This document shows positions 24,918 to 35,160 of a DNA stretch of 64,000 bases, piece by piece. The DNA comes from an uncultured Clostridium sp. Its GTDB lineage: Bacteria; Bacillota; Clostridia; Lachnospirales; Lachnospiraceae. The notes under the pieces were generated by a model, which saw only the letters and a program-made list of their open reading frames with translations, made no database searches and was not told the DNA's origin. Made by a program: the position numbers and the translations under genes. How positions within the stretch are numbered: position 1 is the first letter of the stretch; each line of letters begins with the position of its first letter. The stretch covers positions 1 through 64,000 of the forward strand of contig CANRZB010000009.1 in the NCBI GenBank assembly GCA_947644195.1, written 5' to 3'.

Positions 24918-25949
24918 CTACGATAATTTTTCTGCCATATGGTACAGCAGACGTTCTGATTCTTCCCAACCAAGGCAAGGGTCTGTGATGGATTTGCCAT
25001 AGGTATGTTCATGAATACTTTGGCAACCCGGTTCAATATAACTCTCTATCATTACACCTTTGACCAGGTCGTGAATTTCTTTCGAGACTTCACGGTTATG
25101 CAGGATTTCCGATACGATACGAGGCTGTTCCTCGTATTTTTTATTGGAATTCGAGTGGTTTGTATCAATGATACATGCTGGATTCTTTAGGCTGGTATCC
25201 TGATATAACTGCAAAAGAATTTGCAAATCTTCATAATGATAGTTTGGTCGGGACTGGTTATGCTTATTGACGGCGCCGCGCAAAATGGTATGGGCAAGCG
25301 GATTTCCGTCCGTTTTCACTTCCCATCCTCGGTACATAAAGGTATGGCCGCCCTGGGCAGCGATACAAGAGTTCATCATGATATTCATTGTACCGCTGGT
25401 TGGGTTTTTCATGCCGCAGGGAATGTCAATCCCGCTGATTGTCAGCCGGTGCTGCTGGTCTTCGACAGAACGGGCACCCACAGCAACGTAGGAGAGGATA
25501 TCTGCCAGATAGGGCCAGTTTTCAGGATAGAGCATTTCATCCGCAGCAAATAGATGGGACTCTGCGATGGAACGAAGATGCATTTTTCGCATGGCGATCA
25601 AACCCTCAAGGAGATCCGGCGCTTTTTCTGGGTCTGGCTGGTGAACAATTCCTTTATATCCTTCCCCTGTGGTCCGAGGCTTATTTGTATAGATGCGTGG
25701 TATGATAATCAGTTTGTCAGCGACTTGTTCCTGTACTTTGGCAAGACGGCTGATATAGTCGCATACAGCGTCCTCATTGTCGGCAGAGCAAGGTCCGATA
25801 ATTGCCAGGAATTTATCGGATTCTCCTGTAAATACTTTGGCAATTTCTGCATCCCGTTGTTCTTTTAACTTTTTGTGGGCTTCCGGCAACGGATAATCGG
25901 CTAAAAGCTGCTCTGGGGACATGACTTTTTTCACATAGGTTACTCCCAT
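24918..25949 (-). CDS. aroF: 3-deoxy-7-phosphoheptulonate (DAHP) synthase
   Basis: First enzyme of the shikimate pathway, joining phosphoenolpyruvate and erythrose 4-phosphate. 343 residues, type I AroF/AroG/AroH class. IIGPCSADN near residue 50, IIPRIYTNKPRTT near 84 and the metal-binding C-terminal HEHTYGKSITDPCLGW are intact. Which of the three paralogous symbols applies cannot be decided, so feedback control is unknown. A promoter lies upstream on the - strand; no T-box is visible in the leader. Confidence 0.93.
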   Translation of the reverse strand: MGVTYVKKVMSPEQLLADYPLPEAHKKLKEQRDAEIAKVFTGESDKFLAIIGPCSADNEDAVCDYISRLAKVQEQVADKLIIIPRIYTNKPRTTGEGYKGIVHQPDPEKAPDLLEGLIAMRKMHLRSIAESHLFAADEMLYPENWPYLADILSYVAVGARSVEDQQHRLTISGIDIPCGMKNPTSGTMNIMMNSCIAAQGGHTFMYRGWEVKTDGNPLAHTILRGAVNKHNQSRPNYHYEDLQILLQLYQDTSLKNPACIIDTNHSNSNKKYEEQPRIVSEILHNREVSKEIHDLVKGVMIESYIEPGCQSIHEHTYGKSITDPCLGWEESERLLYHMAEKLS

Positions 25950-26037
25950 AGTTTTTTCCTCTTTTCTCTATTTCTAATATTATTTTTCTCATCCATGTGC
26001 AAGCAATCAAATGGATACATGTACACATCAATACAAT

Positions 26038-26066
26038 ATTCTAAGGAAGAAAGTTCGTTTCGTCAA
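26038..26066 (-). promoter_or_regulatory. promoter of DAHP synthase
   Basis: On the - strand TTGACG (26061-26066) and TAGAAT (26038-26043) are separated by 17 bases, about 90 bases upstream of the start codon. The leader has a small ATCCAT/ATGGAT hairpin only. Confidence 0.6.
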
Positions 26067-26293
26067 GTCTGAGAAAGAGAATTTGTTTTGCAGCAGACAG
26101 GAACTGTCATGGTGGTAATCATGGATAATACTGTATTTTTGTTGGAAATACACGGTAACAAAAAATGGTAAGGAATGATTCCCAGCATTGTAAGCAGGGG
26201 ACAGGCAGGAGATTTGTATGTTATATCTTCTGGCAGAAGTTGTAAACTTTTTGTTAATTTCGGGAAAACCCCATAAAATCACAAACACATTTC

Positions 26294-26322
26294 TTTACTT
26301 TTTTGACAGTAAGTGATAAAAT
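26294..26322 (+). promoter_or_regulatory. promoter of pyruvate:ferredoxin oxidoreductase with palindrome at -10
   Basis: TTTACT (26294-26299) and TAAAAT (26317-26322) with 17 bases between them. GTGATA-AAA-TATCAC, a perfect palindrome, is centred on the -10 hexamer and could be an operator. The rest of 26067-26293 holds no gene. Confidence 0.55.
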
Positions 26323-26360
26323 ATCACACAGAATTCAAAAACTAAAGGAGGATTATTGAA

Positions 26361-29300
26361 ATGGCAAGAGCAAAACAATCCATGGATGGAAATACTGCTG
26401 CGGCACATGTGGCATATGCCTACACAGAAGTGGCAGGAATCTATCCGATTACACCTTCCAGCCCAATGGCTGACTCTGTTGATATGTGGGCAGCAGCTGG
26501 ACAGAAAAACATTTTTGGAAGCACGGTAAAGGTAGTGGAGATGGAGTCTGAGGCAGGTGCCGCAGGTACGGTTCACGGTTCCCTGGCAGCAGGTGCCCTG
26601 ACAACTACGTTTACTGCATCACAGGGTCTCTTACTGATGATTCCTAATATGTACAAGATTGCAGGTGAGCAGTTACCTTGTGTCTTCGATGTATCTGCGC
26701 GTACCGTATCTACCCATGCGTTAAATATCTTTGGTGACCACAGTGACGTTTATGCCTGCCGTCAGACAGGATTTGCGATGTTAGCCGAGACCAATCCTCA
26801 GGAAGTAATGGACTTAAGCCCGGTTGCACATTGTGCATCCTTAGAGGGCAAGGTTCCTTTCATTAATTTCTTTGATGGTTTCCGTACCTCCCATGAGATT
26901 CAGAAGATTGAGAAGTGGGATTATGAAGATCTCAAAGAAATGTGTCCGATGGATGCAGTAGATGCTTTCCGTGCTCATGCGCTGAATCCAGAGCATCCGG
27001 CAGCCCGTGGTTCCCACGAGAACGGTGATGTATTCTTCCAGCACCGTGAGGCTTGTAATAAAGCATATGATGCACTACCAGCAGTGGTAGAGAAATATAT
27101 GAATAAGGTCAATGAAAAGTTAGGCACCGATTATGCTCTGTTTAACTACTATGGAGCACCGGACGCAGACCGCGTGATTATTGCTATGGGTTCCATCAAT
27201 GATGTGGCGGAAGAAGTCATTGATTATCTGACCGCAAAGGGTGAGAAAGTTGGTTTGATTAAGGTTCGTCTGTACCGCCCTTGGTCTTCCGAAGCATTAT
27301 TAAAAGTCATTCCTAAGACAGTGAAGAAGATTGCTATCTTAGACCGTACAAAAGAGCCAGGTTCCCTGGGTGATCCATTGTACTTAGATGTAGCAACAAC
27401 ACTTCGCGAAGCAGGGATGAATGATATCGTCCTGACAGGTGGCCGTTATGGTCTGGGCTCCAAGGATACTCCTCCTTCTTCTGTATTTGCAGTATATAAA
27501 GAATTAGAAAAGGATGATCCAAAGCCACGTTTCACGATCGGTATTGTGGATGATGTGACAAACTTAAGTTTGCCAGAGGTTAAGCCGGCTCCGATTACTT
27601 CTGCACCTGGCACCAAAGAGTGCAAGTTCTGGGGTCTTGGAGGAGACGGTACCGTAGGTGCGAACAAGAACTCAACCAAGATCATCGGTGACCATACTGA
27701 CAAATATATCCAGGCTTATTTCCAGTATGACTCTAAGAAGACCGGTGGTGTTACCATTTCTCACTTACGTTTTGGTGACAATCCGATCAAGAGCCCATAC
27801 TATATCAATCAGGCTGATTTTGTGGCATGCCACAATCCAGCGTATGTGACCCAGGGCATGAAGATGGCACAGGATGTTAAACCGGGCGGAGTGTTCATGA
27901 TCAACTGCCAGTGGTCCGATGATGAATTAGAGAAGCATCTGAACGCAGAGGCTAAGAAATATATTGCGGAGAATAACATCCAGCTTTATACAATTAATGC
28001 GATTGACAAGGCGATTGAGATCGGTATGGGTAAGCGTACCAATACGATCCTGCAGTCTGCTTTCTTCAAACTGGCAGACGTTATGCCAATTGACCAGGCA
28101 GTAGAATATATGAAAGAAGCTGCAAAGAAATCTTACTCCAAGAAAGGTGATGCCGTTGTAGAGATGAACTACAAGGCAATTGATGCCGGTGTAGACGCTG
28201 TACACAAGGTTGAGGTTCCAGATTCTTGGAAGAATCCGGCTCCAGATGCTCCTGCAAAGGAATTAGAGGGCCGTCCAGAGGTTGTGAAGTTAGTCAAAGA
28301 TCTGTTAGAGCCAATCTCCAAGATGGATGGAGACAGCTTGCCGGTATCTGCTTTTGCAGAAAATCCAGATGGACAGTTCGAGACCGGTGCTTCCGCATAT
28401 GAAAAACGTGGAACAGCCGTAACCGTTCCGGTATGGGATCCGGACACTTGTATCCAGTGTAACAACTGTGCTTTTGTATGTTCCCATGCTACCATCCGTC
28501 CATTCCTGTTATCCGAGGATGAGGTAAAGGCAGCTCCAGAGCAGACTAAGATGGCAGATACCAAGCCAAAGGCTGGAGAATATAAGTTTACAATGAGCGT
28601 ATCTCCGTTAGACTGTATGGGATGCGGCGAGTGTATTACCGTATGTCCAAAGGCAGAAGAGGGCGCTATCAAGATGGTGCCGCAGGAGTCTCAGTCTGAG
28701 CAGCAGCCAGTCTTCGATTATTTAGTAGCAAACGTAGGAAAGAAAGACAGTGGATTTGCAGATACCACACCAAAGGGCAGCCAGTTCAATCAGCCACTGC
28801 TGGAGTTCTCCGGTTCCTGTGCAGGTTGTGCCGAGACTTCCTATGCGAGACTGGTAACCCAGTTGTTCGGTGAGCAGATGTATATTTCCAATGCGACCGG
28901 ATGTTCCTCTATCTGGGGTAACCCGGCTGCTACTTCACCATATACGGTAAACAAAGATTCCGGCAAAGGTCCGGCTTGGTCTAACTCCTTATTTGAGGAC
29001 AATGCTGAGCATGGTCTGGGAATGCATGTGGGCCAGAAGTATCTCCGTGAACAGGCAATTGAGATCTTAGAGGAGCTTGCAGCATCGGAGGAAGCATCCG
29101 CAGAGGTCAAAGAGGCGATTGCGAAATATTTGGAGACCAAGAATGATACCAAAGCAAATGTAGAGCCAACCAAGGCGTTGATTGCAGCATTAGAGAAATG
29201 TGGCTGTGAGAAAGCAAAAGCAGTGCTGGCGAAGAAAGATTACCTCTCCAAGAAATCTGTATGGATTTTCGGTGGTGACGGTTGGGCATATGATATCGGT

Positions 29301-29915
29301 TTCGGCGGATTAGATCATGTTCTGGCATCCGGTGAGGATGTAAATGTTATGGTATTCGATACCGAGATGTACTCCAATACCGGCGGACAGGCGTCAAAGG
29401 CTTCCAATATCGGTGAAGTTTGTCAGTTCGCAGCTGCTGGTAAGGAAATCGGCAAGAAATCCCTGGCAGAAATCGCTATGAGCTATGGTTATGTCTATGT
29501 TGCACAGATCGCATTGGGTGCGAACCCAGCACAGGCGGTCAAGGCAATTGCAGAGGCAGAGGCTTATCCGGGACCATCTTTGATTATCGGTTATGCGCCA
29601 TGTGAGTTGCACGGAATTGCCAAGGGTGGTATGAACCACTGCCAGGATGAGATGAAGAAAGCTGTAAAAGCTGGTTACTGGAACCTCTTCTCCTTCAATC
29701 CTGCATTAAAGGCAGAGGGCAAGAATCCATTTACCTTTGCTTCTGAGAAGCAGACAGACTTTGAGGGTTATCAGGACTTCTTAAATAACGAAGCTCGTTA
29801 CACCCGTCTGATTAAGCCGTTCCCAGAGCGTGCAGAGAAGTTGTTCAAGGAATCAGAGGAAGCTGCTAAGGCTCGTTTTGAGCACTTACAGAAGTTAGTG
29901 GAACTTTATAAATAA
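26361..29915 (+). CDS. nifJ: pyruvate:ferredoxin (flavodoxin) oxidoreductase
   Basis: Oxidises pyruvate to acetyl-CoA and CO2 while reducing ferredoxin; it is the main feeder of the Rnf complex and hydrogenase. 1184 residues in one chain, full length. The N-terminal domain begins with the typical GNTAAAHVAYAYTEV and the glutamate-bearing VVEMESEAGAAG. Two ferredoxin motifs are CIQCNNCAFVC near residue 696 and CMGCGECITVC near 753. The C-terminal thiamine-diphosphate domain includes GSCAGCAETSYARL and GGDGWAYDIGFGG...DTEMYSNTGGQ. AAAGGAGG precedes the ATG. The codon choice is strongly biased, as for a highly expressed gene. Confidence 0.97.
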   Translation: MARAKQSMDGNTAAAHVAYAYTEVAGIYPITPSSPMADSVDMWAAAGQKNIFGSTVKVVEMESEAGAAGTVHGSLAAGALTTTFTASQGLLLMIPNMYKIAGEQLPCVFDVSARTVSTHALNIFGDHSDVYACRQTGFAMLAETNPQEVMDLSPVAHCASLEGKVPFINFFDGFRTSHEIQKIEKWDYEDLKEMCPMDAVDAFRAHALNPEHPAARGSHENGDVFFQHREACNKAYDALPAVVEKYMNKVNEKLGTDYALFNYYGAPDADRVIIAMGSINDVAEEVIDYLTAKGEKVGLIKVRLYRPWSSEALLKVIPKTVKKIAILDRTKEPGSLGDPLYLDVATTLREAGMNDIVLTGGRYGLGSKDTPPSSVFAVYKELEKDDPKPRFTIGIVDDVTNLSLPEVKPAPITSAPGTKECKFWGLGGDGTVGANKNSTKIIGDHTDKYIQAYFQYDSKKTGGVTISHLRFGDNPIKSPYYINQADFVACHNPAYVTQGMKMAQDVKPGGVFMINCQWSDDELEKHLNAEAKKYIAENNIQLYTINAIDKAIEIGMGKRTNTILQSAFFKLADVMPIDQAVEYMKEAAKKSYSKKGDAVVEMNYKAIDAGVDAVHKVEVPDSWKNPAPDAPAKELEGRPEVVKLVKDLLEPISKMDGDSLPVSAFAENPDGQFETGASAYEKRGTAVTVPVWDPDTCIQCNNCAFVCSHATIRPFLLSEDEVKAAPEQTKMADTKPKAGEYKFTMSVSPLDCMGCGECITVCPKAEEGAIKMVPQESQSEQQPVFDYLVANVGKKDSGFADTTPKGSQFNQPLLEFSGSCAGCAETSYARLVTQLFGEQMYISNATGCSSIWGNPAATSPYTVNKDSGKGPAWSNSLFEDNAEHGLGMHVGQKYLREQAIEILEELAASEEASAEVKEAIAKYLETKNDTKANVEPTKALIAALEKCGCEKAKAVLAKKDYLSKKSVWIFGGDGWAYDIGFGGLDHVLASGEDVNVMVFDTEMYSNTGGQASKASNIGEVCQFAAAGKEIGKKSLAEIAMSYGYVYVAQIALGANPAQAVKAIAEAEAYPGPSLIIGYAPCELHGIAKGGMNHCQDEMKKAVKAGYWNLFSFNPALKAEGKNPFTFASEKQTDFEGYQDFLNNEARYTRLIKPFPERAEKLFKESEEAAKARFEHLQKLVELYK

Positions 29916-30042
29916 GAATCCAAATGTCTGGATTTAAGTAGATTAGTACATGAAATCGGCATTGCTTAATATATTTTATGTATCAGACAGCATAGCCGTG
30001 TACGGAAGATAATCTGCAGCATGGCAGTAGGATTTGACAGAG

Positions 30043-30090
30043 ATCGCCATAAAATAGATTGTAGAATCTGTTTTATGGCGATATTCTTTT
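30043..30090 (+). terminator. terminator downstream of pyruvate:ferredoxin oxidoreductase
   Basis: A near-perfect 40-base hairpin: ATCGCCATAAAA-T-AGATT, loop GTAG, AATCT-G-TTTTATGGCGAT, followed by ATTCTTTT. It lies about 130 bases after the stop codon. A smaller hairpin (AATCCA...TGGATT) lies just after the stop. Confidence 0.8.
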
Positions 30091-30197
30091 GTTGGAAGCT
30101 TGTTGTTGAACGTGGTATATTATAGTGTTGGACGATATCACATTAATATGATATGATAGTAAAGTATCTATTTAACCAGATGAAAGGAGATTACGAG

Positions 30198-32282
30198 ATG
30201 AAAAGAAAACTCAAAACATTGGGTCTGGTTCTCTTGGCATTTACCTTGACGACTGCGGTAGGCGTGTCTGTACATACGGAAACGGCTTCTGCTGCCAAGA
30301 AAGTAAACGCAAAAAAACTGAAACTCAAGAAGAAAAAATTATCCATGAAAGTGGGTGATAAGAAGACTTTAAAAGTGACCGTTAAGCCAAAGAAGGCTAC
30401 CTTAAAATGGAAATCTAACAAGAAAAAGATTGCCACGGTTTCTAAAAAAGGTGTGGTTAAGGCAAAGAAAAAGGGTACTGCCACGATTACCGTTACTTCC
30501 GGTAAGAAGAAAGCAACCTGTAAAATTACCGTGAAAGCATTGTATAACGTAAAAGCGGTTGAGGTTGTGAACTCCAAGGTCGTACGTGTGACTTTGAATA
30601 AGGCAAAGAAGCTGGGAATCAATGACTTTGCGTTAGCCAAAAAGTCATCTGCAGATGCCAAAAATATGAAAACGCTGACTGTGGCATCGGTAAATAACTC
30701 TAAGAATAAGGTCTATGATCTGATCTTAGCAAAAAATTATGATGCAGAATATGATGATAATGAAATCAATGATGAAGATTATGTATCCGTTACCATCAAA
30801 AAGTTAAACGGGCTCAAGACAAAAGAAACCATTTATTACGCTTCAGCCGTGCCAAAAAATAGCTATCTTGGCGGAAAAACCGGAAGCATTATTCATGAGA
30901 ATATCTATTTCTCCACGACGTACAAAGGGTATCTCTCCAGTGTGAAGGTGACCGGCCTGCCGGCAGGATTAAAGGCAGAAGCGCATAATCAGTTTGTTAC
31001 GATCAAAGGAATCCCAACTGCTGTCTCAAATGGAGCACAGGCAACGATCACGGCAAAGGATGAATTAGGAAAAGCCCTGACACAGAAGGTTTTATTCTAT
31101 ATTGGTAGTGACACTCAAATTGTAAGCTATATTCCAGCAGAAGGAAGAACGATTCTGGCGAACAATGATAGTTCAGAATATTTTAGAGTTCGTTCCTATG
31201 GTGGTTCAGGAAGTTATCAGTATTCCCTGGTAAATAATACGAATAAATTTATCTCCATTGATGAGGATGCAGATATACGTTTTGCTTCTGGAATCTATAA
31301 TGATGCAGGTGTGCGTGAATTTCTTCCGGCGGGAAGATATAGTGTTGCTTATTCTGTAGCGGATAGCAATAATACAAACATTACCACCCGTGGTTCTTTG
31401 GATGTCATCGCTGTCAATGGTGTGAAGTTATCTGGTAGTGTGGTAGCTAGTGATAATTCACCGGTTGGCCATGCGGAAGTATCCATGAGCTTCAAAGATG
31501 TAAACCACACATTCTATAGCAATTATTTGAATGATTATACCTTGTCAGAAGAACAGACAGATTCTGTGACGAAGCAGAAACGGAGCAAGGGAAGTTATGA
31601 ACTAGTGGTATATCCTTCTCAGGTATACACGTTGGAAGCGGATCTCGATGGTGCAAAAAGTGGTGTGGTGAATTTCAATCCAGGTACTGCAAACCAGGTG
31701 CGGAATTTTATACTCCCAATATATAAGGTTGTTTTTGCATCCAATGTGGTTGATGTTAAGAAGTTGGATTTTGATATTATAGGTGTCGACGGGGAAGGTA
31801 GTAAGTATTATTCCGAAGATGCCGCTTACCTGAAAAAAGGCAGCTATATTGTTAATGATACCGATTATATTAACGTGGAAAATGGATTCACCACTACAAC
31901 AACGAATTATCAAATATCAGCAAACTTTACTGTAAGCGGAAATATGACGGTAAATCTTGGGGTTACAAAAGTGGATGAAACGGTTTCCAGTGAAATTAAT
32001 TCTACACCGTTAGAGATCGGAAGCAATTCTGTGGCGCGTTATTCCTATTACAAATTTGTTCCAGAGGAAGACGGACAGTATATTTTTGCCGCTGACCAGA
32101 AAATTAACGTCTATGTTTATGATATGAATAAGGTTATGTTGAAATCATGCATTGCAGAGGAAAAAGAAGGCGGGTATGAGGCAATTACCAATGAGTTAAA
32201 GAAAGGAACGGAGTATGTAATTGGATTTAGCGATTCCGGTTCTGTACAGCTCAGTAAATATGTGCCAGCTCCGGCAGAATAA
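30198..32282 (+). CDS. secreted protein with bacterial Ig-like (Big_2) domain
   Basis: A 694-residue exported protein of unknown function. A signal peptide (KRK, hydrophobic stretch, TASAA near residue 33) precedes a Big_2-type Ig domain, residues about 35-115, extremely rich in lysine, with WKSNKKKIATVSKKGVVKAKKKGTATITV as the diagnostic core. The rest looks like beta-rich surface domains; around residue 420-500 there is a carboxypeptidase-regulatory-like repeat (GSVVASDNSPVGHAEVS), and the last 90 residues resemble a pre-peptidase-like beta domain. No LPXTG or C-terminal anchor exists. The ATG at 30198 has AAAGGAGA upstream. Confidence 0.8.
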   Translation: MKRKLKTLGLVLLAFTLTTAVGVSVHTETASAAKKVNAKKLKLKKKKLSMKVGDKKTLKVTVKPKKATLKWKSNKKKIATVSKKGVVKAKKKGTATITVTSGKKKATCKITVKALYNVKAVEVVNSKVVRVTLNKAKKLGINDFALAKKSSADAKNMKTLTVASVNNSKNKVYDLILAKNYDAEYDDNEINDEDYVSVTIKKLNGLKTKETIYYASAVPKNSYLGGKTGSIIHENIYFSTTYKGYLSSVKVTGLPAGLKAEAHNQFVTIKGIPTAVSNGAQATITAKDELGKALTQKVLFYIGSDTQIVSYIPAEGRTILANNDSSEYFRVRSYGGSGSYQYSLVNNTNKFISIDEDADIRFASGIYNDAGVREFLPAGRYSVAYSVADSNNTNITTRGSLDVIAVNGVKLSGSVVASDNSPVGHAEVSMSFKDVNHTFYSNYLNDYTLSEEQTDSVTKQKRSKGSYELVVYPSQVYTLEADLDGAKSGVVNFNPGTANQVRNFILPIYKVVFASNVVDVKKLDFDIIGVDGEGSKYYSEDAAYLKKGSYIVNDTDYINVENGFTTTTTNYQISANFTVSGNMTVNLGVTKVDETVSSEINSTPLEIGSNSVARYSYYKFVPEEDGQYIFAADQKINVYVYDMNKVMLKSCIAEEKEGGYEAITNELKKGTEYVIGFSDSGSVQLSKYVPAPAE

Positions 32283-32368
32283 AGTAGAGTATGGCATACG
32301 CGTTTTGCTTGCCTAGGTAATGCTAAAAAGTAGAAAAATGAATCGCTATGCGTTTCATTCATAGAACT

Positions 32369-32414
32369 AAAAAGAGAAGACACGGTACATGGTTGTGCTG
32401 TGTCTTCTCTTTTT
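32369..32414. terminator. bidirectional terminator
   Basis: AAAAAGAGAAGACAC and GTGTCTTCTCTTTTT are perfect 15-base arms around a 16-base loop. It serves the Ig-like gene on the + strand and tmcAL on the - strand. Confidence 0.85.
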
Positions 32415-32455
32415 ATCTGATAGACGAGCGGAACTGTGAGTTTATTCCTTCAGGA

Positions 32456-33670
32456 TCAGTGGTCTGATGCAGCGATACAGGGACTGCTGTGGAAATCGTC
32501 TGGTAAATGGGTGCCTGGATATTTACGTTGGATCAGATAACGGTACAGATCATGGGCAAACAGATCCGCAGATAGCTGTTGTCTGGCCTCAGGTGTATGA
32601 AGAACCTTTTCTTGGTCCGCCACTTTCGTTAAGATTGGAATTGCGGTTGTGAAACGTAAAAGCGCACTGTGGGATGGATGAAAACCAAGCAGTCTGGCGT
32701 AGGATGCATAGGTTCCTGCAGGATGTAGATCCAGTAACAGATGCAGCAAAACTCGTTGAATTCTGGTGTGTGTTACCTGTTTTGTCTTGAGAAGTTCAGT
32801 AAACTGGGAAAATGTTTGGTAATAAGGAAGCTGCTTCTGGATTCGATTCCAGAGTTCGGGGGTCATGTCGCAGATCGTGTATGCATCCTCACCCATACTG
32901 CGAAGTTTGTAGTATAGCAGATCGGACAAATCATCATCCGTGAGAGGGAAACGAGCTATGTGTTTGTTTAGTATACTTCGGGTGCTTGTCGGAATTCCCT
33001 GTAAAGGTAGAATCCCTGTTTTTGCATAATAAGAACGTATTGCAGAGGCCGATGGATATTCCTGCTCCATGGAGATATCATGATATGCGCCCCCCTGTCT
33101 TGGAATAATGAAAGCTTTCATGGAACTATTCAGGCGGCGGAGCGCTTTGAGGTATTCTATGCCGAGAATATTGTTGGGATCGTTAAGCAGGCCCGGATGC
33201 GCTTCGATTAGCTCAGGAAATGTTAGAGCCAGTATTTCAGCTCTGGCGGCCGGATAGGTCATCCCATGAGATAATCGTATCTGTATTTGCTCCTGGATGT
33301 GCGATTCCTGAGTGACAAGAAAGTCTGCAAGAGTAGATAACGCTTCTAGATTGCTACATTCACATCCAAAACAGATCCCGTCCACAAATCCTAATTGATG
33401 CAGGAGACTAATACCTCCCAGGGCAAAGCCTTCGGCACTGGCAGTAGCAAAATGTACTGGCAGTTCAAAGACCAGATCGGCTCCTCCGGCTAATGCCATT
33501 TCCGTGCGCAGGAATTTGTCCGTCCATGCCGGACCTCCCCGTTGGATAAAATCGCCGCTCATCACGACAACGATATGTTCCGCACCAGTACACCTGCGGA
33601 TCTCCCGGATCTGATATTCGTGTCCGCGGTGGAAAGGATTGTATTCTGCAATGATTCCGACTGTTTTCAT
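32456..33670 (-). CDS. tmcAL: tRNA(Met) cytidine acetate ligase (YlbM family)
   Basis: Uses ATP and acetate to form N4-acetylcytidine at the wobble position of elongator tRNA-Met. 404 residues. The nucleotidyltransferase motif is GIIAEYNPFHRGH (H14, H17), followed by VVVMSGDFIQRGGPAW and the conserved ADLVFELPV. The ATG follows AGGGGGATC. Its gene lies divergent from ackA, so acetate metabolism and tRNA acetylation genes share an intergenic region; this may be chance. Confidence 0.9.
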   Translation of the reverse strand: MKTVGIIAEYNPFHRGHEYQIREIRRCTGAEHIVVVMSGDFIQRGGPAWTDKFLRTEMALAGGADLVFELPVHFATASAEGFALGGISLLHQLGFVDGICFGCECSNLEALSTLADFLVTQESHIQEQIQIRLSHGMTYPAARAEILALTFPELIEAHPGLLNDPNNILGIEYLKALRRLNSSMKAFIIPRQGGAYHDISMEQEYPSASAIRSYYAKTGILPLQGIPTSTRSILNKHIARFPLTDDDLSDLLYYKLRSMGEDAYTICDMTPELWNRIQKQLPYYQTFSQFTELLKTKQVTHTRIQRVLLHLLLDLHPAGTYASYARLLGFHPSHSALLRFTTAIPILTKVADQEKVLHTPEARQQLSADLFAHDLYRYLIQRKYPGTHLPDDFHSSPCIAASDH

Positions 33671-33808
33671 GGAGATCCCCCTTTGTGTGATTGTGTAATG
33701 AAGCGCGCTGTGTTCTTTCCTTTTGAAGTTTTCTGAAAAAATATTTCCTTATCTTGAAAAGGAATCCTTTTGTCCATTCGGGAGCAAAAAGATACAATTC
33801 TGACACTA

Positions 33809-33837
33809 ATGATACTAGACAAAGAAAAATCAATCAA
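33809..33837 (-). promoter_or_regulatory. promoter of tmcAL
   Basis: On the - strand TTGATT (33832-33837) and TATCAT (33809-33814) are separated by 17 bases, about 140 bases upstream of the tmcAL start codon. Confidence 0.5.
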
Positions 33838-33975
33838 GTATACTTTTAACTAGTGCATCCAACGGGATCTGTGCGGATCGGAGATTTCGTTTGTGCCGAA
33901 ATGAAATATCCCTGTCCGTTTTATGATATTATGTTGGCAGGAGTACTATTGTTTAACAGTTTGGAGGAAGCCAAG

Positions 33976-35160
33976 ATGAAGATTTTAGTTGTTAATTGTG
34001 GTAGTTCGTCCCTGAAGTTCCAGTTAATTGATTCGGAGACCGAGGCTGTCAGTGCATCCGGTATGTGTGAGAGAATTGGTCTGGATGGTGCGTTAACCTA
34101 CAAGAAAGGTGGAGAGAAGCACGAGAGGACGTTAGATCTGCCGGATCATTCCGTGGCGATTCAGGTGGTGTTAGATACGTTATTAGATAAAGAGATTGGT
34201 GTATTGGAATCTTTGGAGGAAATTCAGGCAGTGGGCCACCGGGTGGTACATGGCGGAGAGAAATTTTCTTCTTCTGTCATTATTACCGAGGAGGTACTGC
34301 AACAGATTGAATCCTGCAATGATTTGGCACCACTGCATAATCCGGCGAATTTGCTGGGGGTTCGTGCCTGCCAGAAAGTCATGCCCGGTGTGCCGAATGT
34401 GGCGGTATTTGACACGGCATTTCATCAGACCATGCCCAAAAAGGCATATCTCTATGGATTACCGAAAGAGTATTATGAGAAATATGGGGTTCGCCGATAC
34501 GGTTTTCATGGCACCAGCCATAGTTATGTGTCTGCAAGATTAGCAGAGTTAGCGGGGCTGGACCTTCACAATTCCAAAATGATTATCTGCCATATTGGCA
34601 GTGGCGCCAGTATCTCCGCGATTAAAAATGGACAAAGTGTGGATACAAGCATGGGAATGACGCCGTTAGAGGGTCTGTTGATGGGAACCCGTTCCGGGGA
34701 TATTGATCCGGCGATCATGGAATATATTTGTAATAAGGAGAATTTGTCGGTGCAGGAGTTTACGGAAATCCTGAATAAAAAATCCGGTGCACTCGGGTTA
34801 TCCGGGATATCAAATGATTATCGGGATTTGATGGCTGCTGTGGAAGAGGGGAATGAGGATGCGAAGAATACGATAGATGTAATGATCTACCGCATATTGA
34901 AATATATTGGCGCCTACTATTTAGCGCTGGGTGGAGTGGATGCCATTGCTCTGACCGCTGGAGTAGGTGAAAATAATATAAAACTTCGTCAGAGAATTCT
35001 GGATGGTCTGGAGGCAATCGGTGTTGTGCTCGATCCGACTGCCAATACGACACAGGGGGAAGAGGCATTATTGACAAAACCCGAGAGTAAAGTAGCTGTT
35101 TGGGTGGTGCCGACCAATGAGGAACTTGCCATTGCACGGGAGACAGCGCAGTTATTGTAG
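33976..35160 (+). CDS. ackA: acetate kinase
   Basis: Transfers phosphate between acetyl phosphate and ADP, making ATP during fermentation. 394 residues, normal length. VVNCGSSSLKFQL begins at residue 5; GHRVVHGGEKF, the GFHGTSHSYV signature near residue 175 and CHIGSGASI follow. The frame is open to 33853 but the ATG at 33976 has GGAGG upstream and gives the family N-terminus. Phosphotransacetylase is not next to it here. The following gene rpmF has its own consensus promoter. Confidence 0.95.
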   Translation: MKILVVNCGSSSLKFQLIDSETEAVSASGMCERIGLDGALTYKKGGEKHERTLDLPDHSVAIQVVLDTLLDKEIGVLESLEEIQAVGHRVVHGGEKFSSSVIITEEVLQQIESCNDLAPLHNPANLLGVRACQKVMPGVPNVAVFDTAFHQTMPKKAYLYGLPKEYYEKYGVRRYGFHGTSHSYVSARLAELAGLDLHNSKMIICHIGSGASISAIKNGQSVDTSMGMTPLEGLLMGTRSGDIDPAIMEYICNKENLSVQEFTEILNKKSGALGLSGISNDYRDLMAAVEEGNEDAKNTIDVMIYRILKYIGAYYLALGGVDAIALTAGVGENNIKLRQRILDGLEAIGVVLDPTANTTQGEEALLTKPESKVAVWVVPTNEELAIARETAQLL

